Below are positions 58,481 through 64,000 of a stretch of 64,000 bases of DNA, piece by piece. This DNA comes from Tolypeutes matacus. Taxonomy: Eukaryota > Chordata > Mammalia > Cingulata > Chlamyphoridae. The stretch covers positions 913,161 to 977,160 of the forward strand of contig JAKSZT010054583.1 in assembly GCA_026826555.1 (NCBI GenBank), read 5' to 3'. The notes under the pieces are model-generated. The model saw only the letters and a program-made list of their open reading frames with translations. It searched no databases and was not told where the DNA came from. Position numbers and translations under genes: made by a program. Position 1 is the stretch's first letter, and each line of letters opens with the position of its first letter.

Positions 58481-59505
58481 GCAGCCCCCATCCCAGAGCT
58501 TACCACCACCTCCTTTGGGTTTCTCCATGCTCCTACCCCAAATGGATGGATGATATTTATGCTTTTTGTACGTGTGTATGCCAAGGGGAATGACATAATA
58601 AAGAGAAACTGATAATACAGGACAGAGGGTAATTGCATGAGAAAAATTCTTGAAAAATCTAAAAGGAATGGTTTATAGGGCGTGAGTGGAGCATTGGTCT
58701 TTAATGGGACCATGGACCTTTCTTTCATTATAGTAGAGAAACAGTACAGAGTAAGGGTCCAAATGCATTTAGCTTGATAGACTGAGTGGAGGGAAGATGA
58801 AGCAGTTTTTGTGTGATGGCTTCTCTTTTCTCCATTAAGTATGAAACAGGGTGATTGGCTAAGAATGAGGAGGAAATAGGCACTGTAGCAGATTTGAAGA
58901 GAAAAGTGGTATGAAATACCAGTCTGGGAGAGCAAACATTGAGGCAGTCATAATCTGATAGCATCCAAGGAACTATGAAGTAAAAAGATGAAAGCGACCA
59001 GGTTCTTTTGGAAATTTGAGAAAAGTGGAGGAGGTATGACATTGACTTTTGGGGGGAAGATGGAAAAGCAACTTGACAAGGGAAATGTAGCATGATCGCT
59101 GGGTAGCATTGACTGCCCACTGGAAATTTGTGGTAATGAATTTACCATGAAAGTAGTCAGTATGGTCAGTGTGGTTGTGTGTTTTCCTCCATAAATACAT
59201 AGTTGCTCATGCAGGGACACAAAAGAAGTGAAGAGTTGGACTTAACCACAATTGGCATTTTGCTTGGTGGTATAATGCAAGAAGAGAGCAACAAGGGAGT
59301 TGTGGATTTTCATAAAAGATTATAATGATTAACGGTGCATTCCAAGCTCGAAAAGGAGAGCGATGATGATATGAGAGAATTATTGTTAGTAAAAAAGTGG
59401 AGGGTCAATTATTTCTAGGTCTAGTATGAGAGAGCAAGAATGCTAGAGTGGGAATACAAAAGGATCAGAGCTGATCGTAGCGTGAGGTGCTTAAAATTGA
59501 TATTC
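58481..59505. other. Intronic DNA, nothing assigned with confidence
   Basis: Purine-rich on the + strand, 58600-59420. Overlapping minus-strand frames of 90-158 codons are long but without recognisable domain; they reflect the lack of A/G-type stops in a pyrimidine-rich strand. Confidence 0.4.
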
Positions 59506-59699
59506 AAAAAGTAAAGCAATTCCCTGGGATGGCCATTGGTTGGTGGCAAGGCTCCAGGATGTGTAAGTTCATTGAGGTTGGTGGGCCACACTGTGGGAGA
59601 TGTTTGTGTGGGATGTGGTGGGAGGTGTGGGAGGTGGGCAACATGGGAATCCCAGTGGGTTCCGTGTAATATTTTGGGTAATCTAAGCACCTCTTAAAA

Positions 59700-59746
<47 letters not shown>

Positions 59747-59874
59747 CATTTTTGTAAGCAAATACACATATATGCACATATATTTATATATCATTTTGCA
59801 AATGTTTGTATGTATTGTGAGAATTTTGATTTTTACCCATAATAAAAAAAATAAAAAAAAAAAGTAAAGCAATT
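59506..59874 (+). mobile_element. LINE-1 3' end (A-type), longest copy, 16-bp target duplication
   Basis: AAAAAGTAAAGCAATT flanks the insert perfectly (59506-59521, 59859-59874). The 337-bp insert runs CCCTGGGATGGCCATTGG, GGGATGTGGTGGGAGGTGTG, GGGAATCCCAGTGGGTTCCG, a TA array at 59703-59742, GTGAGAATTTTGATTTTTAC and an A-tail. It defines the 3' end shared with 6218-6420 and 21066-21343. Confidence 0.9.
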
Positions 59875-62865
59875 ATGAAAATGACATTTTATGAATGGTC
59901 TCTCCTACATATTGCTTTATACATGCTAAACTATTTTGATGGAGGCACCCAAGAACTAACTGTAAGCCACAAAATCCAGTCATACATGACTGTGTATAGT
60001 TTGCAATATCATCAGTAAGCTAATAAATGATCATCTTAGTGTCTGTTCAACACTCAAGAGTCAACTGTGAAAAACCCTGGATTGCTGGATTCTACAAAGC
60101 TAAATCACAGGACCCTAATACCTAAAAGCAACTTTAATTTTCTTAAAAGAAACAAGCAAATATAGAAAAAAAAAAAATCCATATCAACGGTAAACAGAAG
60201 TTTTCCCCTGATTTTCTCATATGACTTTTTTCTTTGTTTTAGACAGCAGGATTTGTTGGAGGCCCATTTAAAGGACAGATTTCTATGAGTCTGCCTGATC
60301 TCTATTTGACACAACAAGAGTAACAATACAAAATTTGTTCACCATTTCTCACTTACTTTGATTTTAAGTTTTCCATTTGTGTACCTCATCCAGAATTCAT
60401 GACTTCAACTACTGATTACTGCCATCAGGAGTCCATTTCTTCCCAATTAATGGTATAGACACAATAAGTATTTTTTTCTTCATTAAGGTGTAAAATCCAT
60501 TCAAAATGAGTAAGCTCTGGCTCCCTAAGGCCACTCAGAGTCCACAGGGAGAAGTAGCCAACTTCAAGCTAGAAAAATGTGACCAATTTATTTCCAAAAG
60601 AACCCTGAAAGTCTCTGATTCTAAAAATAGGTAATTGGGAATCAAAAACTGCTCACATTTCACAAAAATATCTTTGAAAATGAAGACATAGTTGAATAAG
60701 GAGTTGAGATTAAAGATGTTAATGAAAAGGACAAGACCATATGATTTAGCTTTTACCCTAATTAATAACTAAACAGAGACATGCTTTCATTACTAGTTGC
60801 AGCAAATTGTTATGAGTAAATACTTAGAATTGGGGTGTTTGTGCCTGAAATGTGATTGCCATAGCAATTTGGGTATTCCAGGAGTCTTGTTGTTAATTTC
60901 TTATCAAGTATTATTCCTGCTTTCCATTCTCCAGGAGATGATGATATTGAGGTACTAGTTTCATAGACTTTCTAGACTTCCTTTAAGATTAATTCTAATA
61001 AATTCTAATAAAAGTTTGCATATTTTTCCATTTAATTCTGTTTTTTCAAAAATAAATATTTTATTGGATCAAATAAGCATAGTTACTAATCAACATTATA
61101 AAATTTAAGACAAGAATTTATGATGAATACTAATCTTTTCTTAGATATGCATGTGTCACTTTGACAAATAAAAAGCAGGAGAGCAAATAAAAATAAAGAT
61201 ATGGACACAATAGACCCTCTTTCCCCTGATTGTCAGCTAGTATCAATGACTGTCTCTCTAACCCTGGTTCTTCTTTGGACTTGAGCAGTGCCAACTGCCT
61301 CTGAATTTGCCCATTCAGAAGAAAATCACTCATGGCTTGTGTACTCAGCACTTTTTAGGGTTTGGGACCAATTTTACTTTAAAAAGTCATTTCAGACAAA
61401 CTCAAATCTTGGTTCTTCCTCCAAGACTCCTTTATCTATAAAGCAAATAGCCCATTTTTTTCCTTTTAATTTCCTTGCTCCTTCTTGGACCCAATCATAA
61501 AAAAAATATAAAAATTCCACAGCACTATAGTGCCACTAATTTATGTCAAAATCCCATTCTTGTCATACTATGATTAGAAGGATGTTTCACAGTGAGCTTT
61601 ACTAACTTTTAGCTTCCATTCCACCCTCAATCCATATATAATCAGTTTCCCACAGGATTACATACCATGACTTGATGTTTTTTAAGGGACTCTGTATATT
61701 TTCCCAGAACATAGCATCTTAAAGAATATTTAAGTAAAAATTAATGTGGATTTTGCCAGGTGTGTGAAGTGATTCCTCCACTCAGTCACAAATGACTAAT
61801 GGATAGTTAGGCTGCCATCCGTTAAGGCTTGGCTTTGATTTGTAGAAGCCCGTGGATTGTCTCCATGGAGAAAACGTACAGAGGTAGCATTTCACTTTTA
61901 TGTTTTTAGTCAAACACTTCCTAGTGACAGAAGGAAAAGGTATGAAAGTTGTTAGGGAAAACATTCTCTATTGCTAGGAGGTTGTTCCTTCAGAAGTCAG
62001 AGGCTTCTGTGCTCTGTGAAGGGAATACATAATTAAACCTTTGCAAAAGGATTCCTTTCAGATAATCAGAGTCTTTATAAAGCCACCTTGGCCTCATACA
62101 AACAAAATGGTCTACAGGTAGCTGCTTATAAGTTATTTCAACATAGAATTAAAAGAACTTTGATTCTAAGCTGTATGCCTCTCTGTATCAAGATGAAATA
62201 TGTAATGTCTGAAACATTCTTAACCAAAGGAAATGAAAATGAGGGTTCACACTTGGGACTGGTATTTTCAACCACAATTAGTTTGAACTGGACTCTGAAT
62301 GGGTCACATTTTAACTAATCGTTAGTGATAATCTCTTACTACTTCCAGGAGAATGGAAGACCATGCCAAATACCAGATTTTGCTCAGGGGGAGGTAAAAG
62401 GACAAACCTAAAATACCAGTGGCTACCTGGAAAGGCAGACCTTGGACGCTCCGGACAGCCAAAAGGAAATAGGATGGTGTTGAGTGCTTTTCAAAGTGGA
62501 GTATGGGAAAGAAAAGTGTTATAGATAACTTCAAGACCTAATTCACAATTTTCCTTAGATCTAATACCAGGAAAGAAAAAAAAAAAAAAATATATATATA
62601 TATATTTTAGTGATAATATTTATTTTTTGTAAATAGCAAATCCTATACTTGAATGCCATATTAAATCCTTTTTCTACTCCAGCCAAGGAGTTGAGTTTTG
62701 GTTCTTTCATGTACTGTGTTGATTTGAATGAGTCCTGGCTCTCACAATTTCCTCCAGGTAAGAAATCATGCAGGGTGGCAGTTTATTGTATGCAGGAGAA
62801 GTGAGAAGGACCAGTGAATCTGTCCTGGTTTACTGAAGTGAACACACAAGCCATCTTTCCCTGAG
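59875..62865. other. Intronic DNA, nothing assigned
   Basis: AT-rich. Poly-A plus TA simple repeat at 62577-62606. No exon; a TTTAG at 60237-60241 has no coding continuation matching PDZRN4. Confidence 0.4.
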
Positions 62866-63317
62866 TGTATTATTCAATGTTCTCTAAGGAAACAGAACTG
62901 ACATGAAATATCTGTAAATATTATGAAATTTAGAAGATTGTTTCACACAACTCTGGGGGTACACAAGTCCAAATTCCATAGGACAGGCTACAAAATAGGA
63001 TCTCCAATGAAGGCCAAAATGAATTCCCCTGGGGAAACTGCTGGCTGAAATAATGATGTCAGTTCTCTCTTCTGACTGCTGAAATCATCACTTCTCCATA
63101 TAATGCCTTCATCAGATTGGATGAGACATCTCTCATTGCTCAAGGAAATCTTCGTAGTTGATTGTAAATGTAAATACCCATAAATGCAATCAAGTTACTA
63201 ATAATTTATGTGCACAAAATGTCCTCATAGTAACAACTAAGCCAGTACTTGCTTAACCAAACTAACAAGCACCATTACCAAGCCCATTTGACACACGAGT
63301 GTAACCATCACACAGAG
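62866..63317 (-). mobile_element. MLT2-like ERVL LTR, reverse orientation, near-perfect 5-bp target duplication
   Basis: Spans 62866-63312 from TGTATTATTCAATGTTCTCT to GTGTAACCATCACA, so TG...CA on the minus strand. Flanks are CTGAG (62861-62865) and CAGAG (63313-63317), four of five identical. The interior shares TTGGATGAGACATCTCTCAT, GCCAGTACTTGCTTAACCAA with 30974-31424. No internal retroviral sequence. Confidence 0.78.
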
Positions 63318-63540
63318 CAAATGTGCACTTCAGTATCAGTAACCTGACCAGGAGCTGAATCTGACCATCTGACTTCCCTGGCACTAGAGGCCACAGAACC
63401 TTCCTCAAGGAATAGCAGCCATCTCAGGAATTTGGAAGTATTTCAAAATGACATTTGCAAGGTCTGTCTCCTGACCCAGGACAGGGGTTGTTTTTATAAG
63501 TTTGGAGGAAGAAGGAACATTTTCTTCTTCTCTCTCTCTC

Positions 63541-64000
63541 TTTTTTATTTTTTTAAATATATATTTTTATTTTTTTAAAAGATACTTAGATTACATAAAT
63601 GTTACATAAAAAATATAGGTATTCCCATACCTCCCACATTTTCCCACATAAACAACATCCTCCATTAGTGTGGTACATTGATTGCAATTGATAAAAGCAT
63701 TTTTGGGCATGGCCACTGAGCATAGATTTTGGTTTACATTGTAGTTTACATTCTCTCCCACATAATTCTGTAGGTTATGGGAAGATATATAATGGCCTAT
63801 ATCTGTCATTGCAATGTCATTCAGGAGTCCACTGTAGTCCATAGTTCATTCCCTAATCCTGAGGATTCTGGGATGGTGATCCACTCCACCTCTAATTGAG
63901 AGGGGGCTTCAATCCCATAGAGCTGATGGATGGGACTCTTTTGCTTGCAGTTGTAGACTCTCTTGTTTCCTCGGTATGGTGGTTGTCAATCCTCACGTCC
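63541..64000 (-). mobile_element. LINE-1 3' end (B-type), reverse, running off the window
   Basis: T-rich tail, then TTAGATTACATAAATGTTAC, TCCATTAGTGTGGTACATTG, AATTGAGAGGGGGCTTCAAT and GGACTCTTTTGCTTGCAG. It matches 20490-21059 throughout and continues past position 64000. Confidence 0.82.

Noticed and set aside
58459..59220. Stacked minus-strand frames of 75-158 codons
   Set aside because: Pyrimidine-rich strand with few stops; no domain, no splice signals, several frames open at once.
60237..60321. Possible third PDZRN4 exon after a TTTTAG
   Set aside because: The translation does not continue the PDZ2 sequence expected after the FEYE boundary, and there is no proper donor.

Overview
This is a gene-poor stretch of a placental-mammal nuclear chromosome, very probably from a xenarthran (armadillo, sloth or anteater). 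It carries ancient repeats shared by all placentals (MIR, L2, MER5A, MER20, MLT1, L1M). On top of these lies a younger layer that fits Xenarthra: tRNA-derived SINEs that I recognise as the DAS group, two kinds of LINE-1 3' end, and ERVL-like LTRs. One 10-N gap marks a draft assembly. Repeat family names come from remembered consensus sequences, not from a database search.

The only protein-coding sequence I can support is two consecutive + strand exons, 21354-21610 and 24649-24751. They join in frame across a 3,038-bp intron and encode the end of the first PDZ domain and the following linker of PDZRN4 (LNX4), a RING/PDZ protein. The other 99.4% of the window is intron of this gene. I found no exon before 21354 or after 24751.

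Layout: 1-20473 is upstream intron with a MER5A, MIRs, a tandem duplication, a short LINE-1 tail, a solo ERVL-like LTR with perfect target duplication, several SINEs, a split MLT1 LTR and a GATA array holding the assembly gap. At 20474-21353 two antisense LINE-1 fragments sit in the splice-acceptor region of the first exon. 21611-24648 is the intron between the exons, with MER20, L2 and MIR remnants and a 44-bp perfect duplication. 24752-64000 is the next intron: L2 and L1M relics, SINEs of three structural types including one that is internally inverted, three MLT2-like LTRs, a 1.3-kb LINE-1 3' end and two very small retroinsertions.

No bacterial-type operon, CRISPR array, functional RNA gene, intact retroviral gene or new defence-like system is visible. 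The points most worth following are the remodelled splice acceptor, the twin-primed SINE, the 44-bp copy-paste, the micro-retroinsertions and the 3'-extended LINE-1 lineage.
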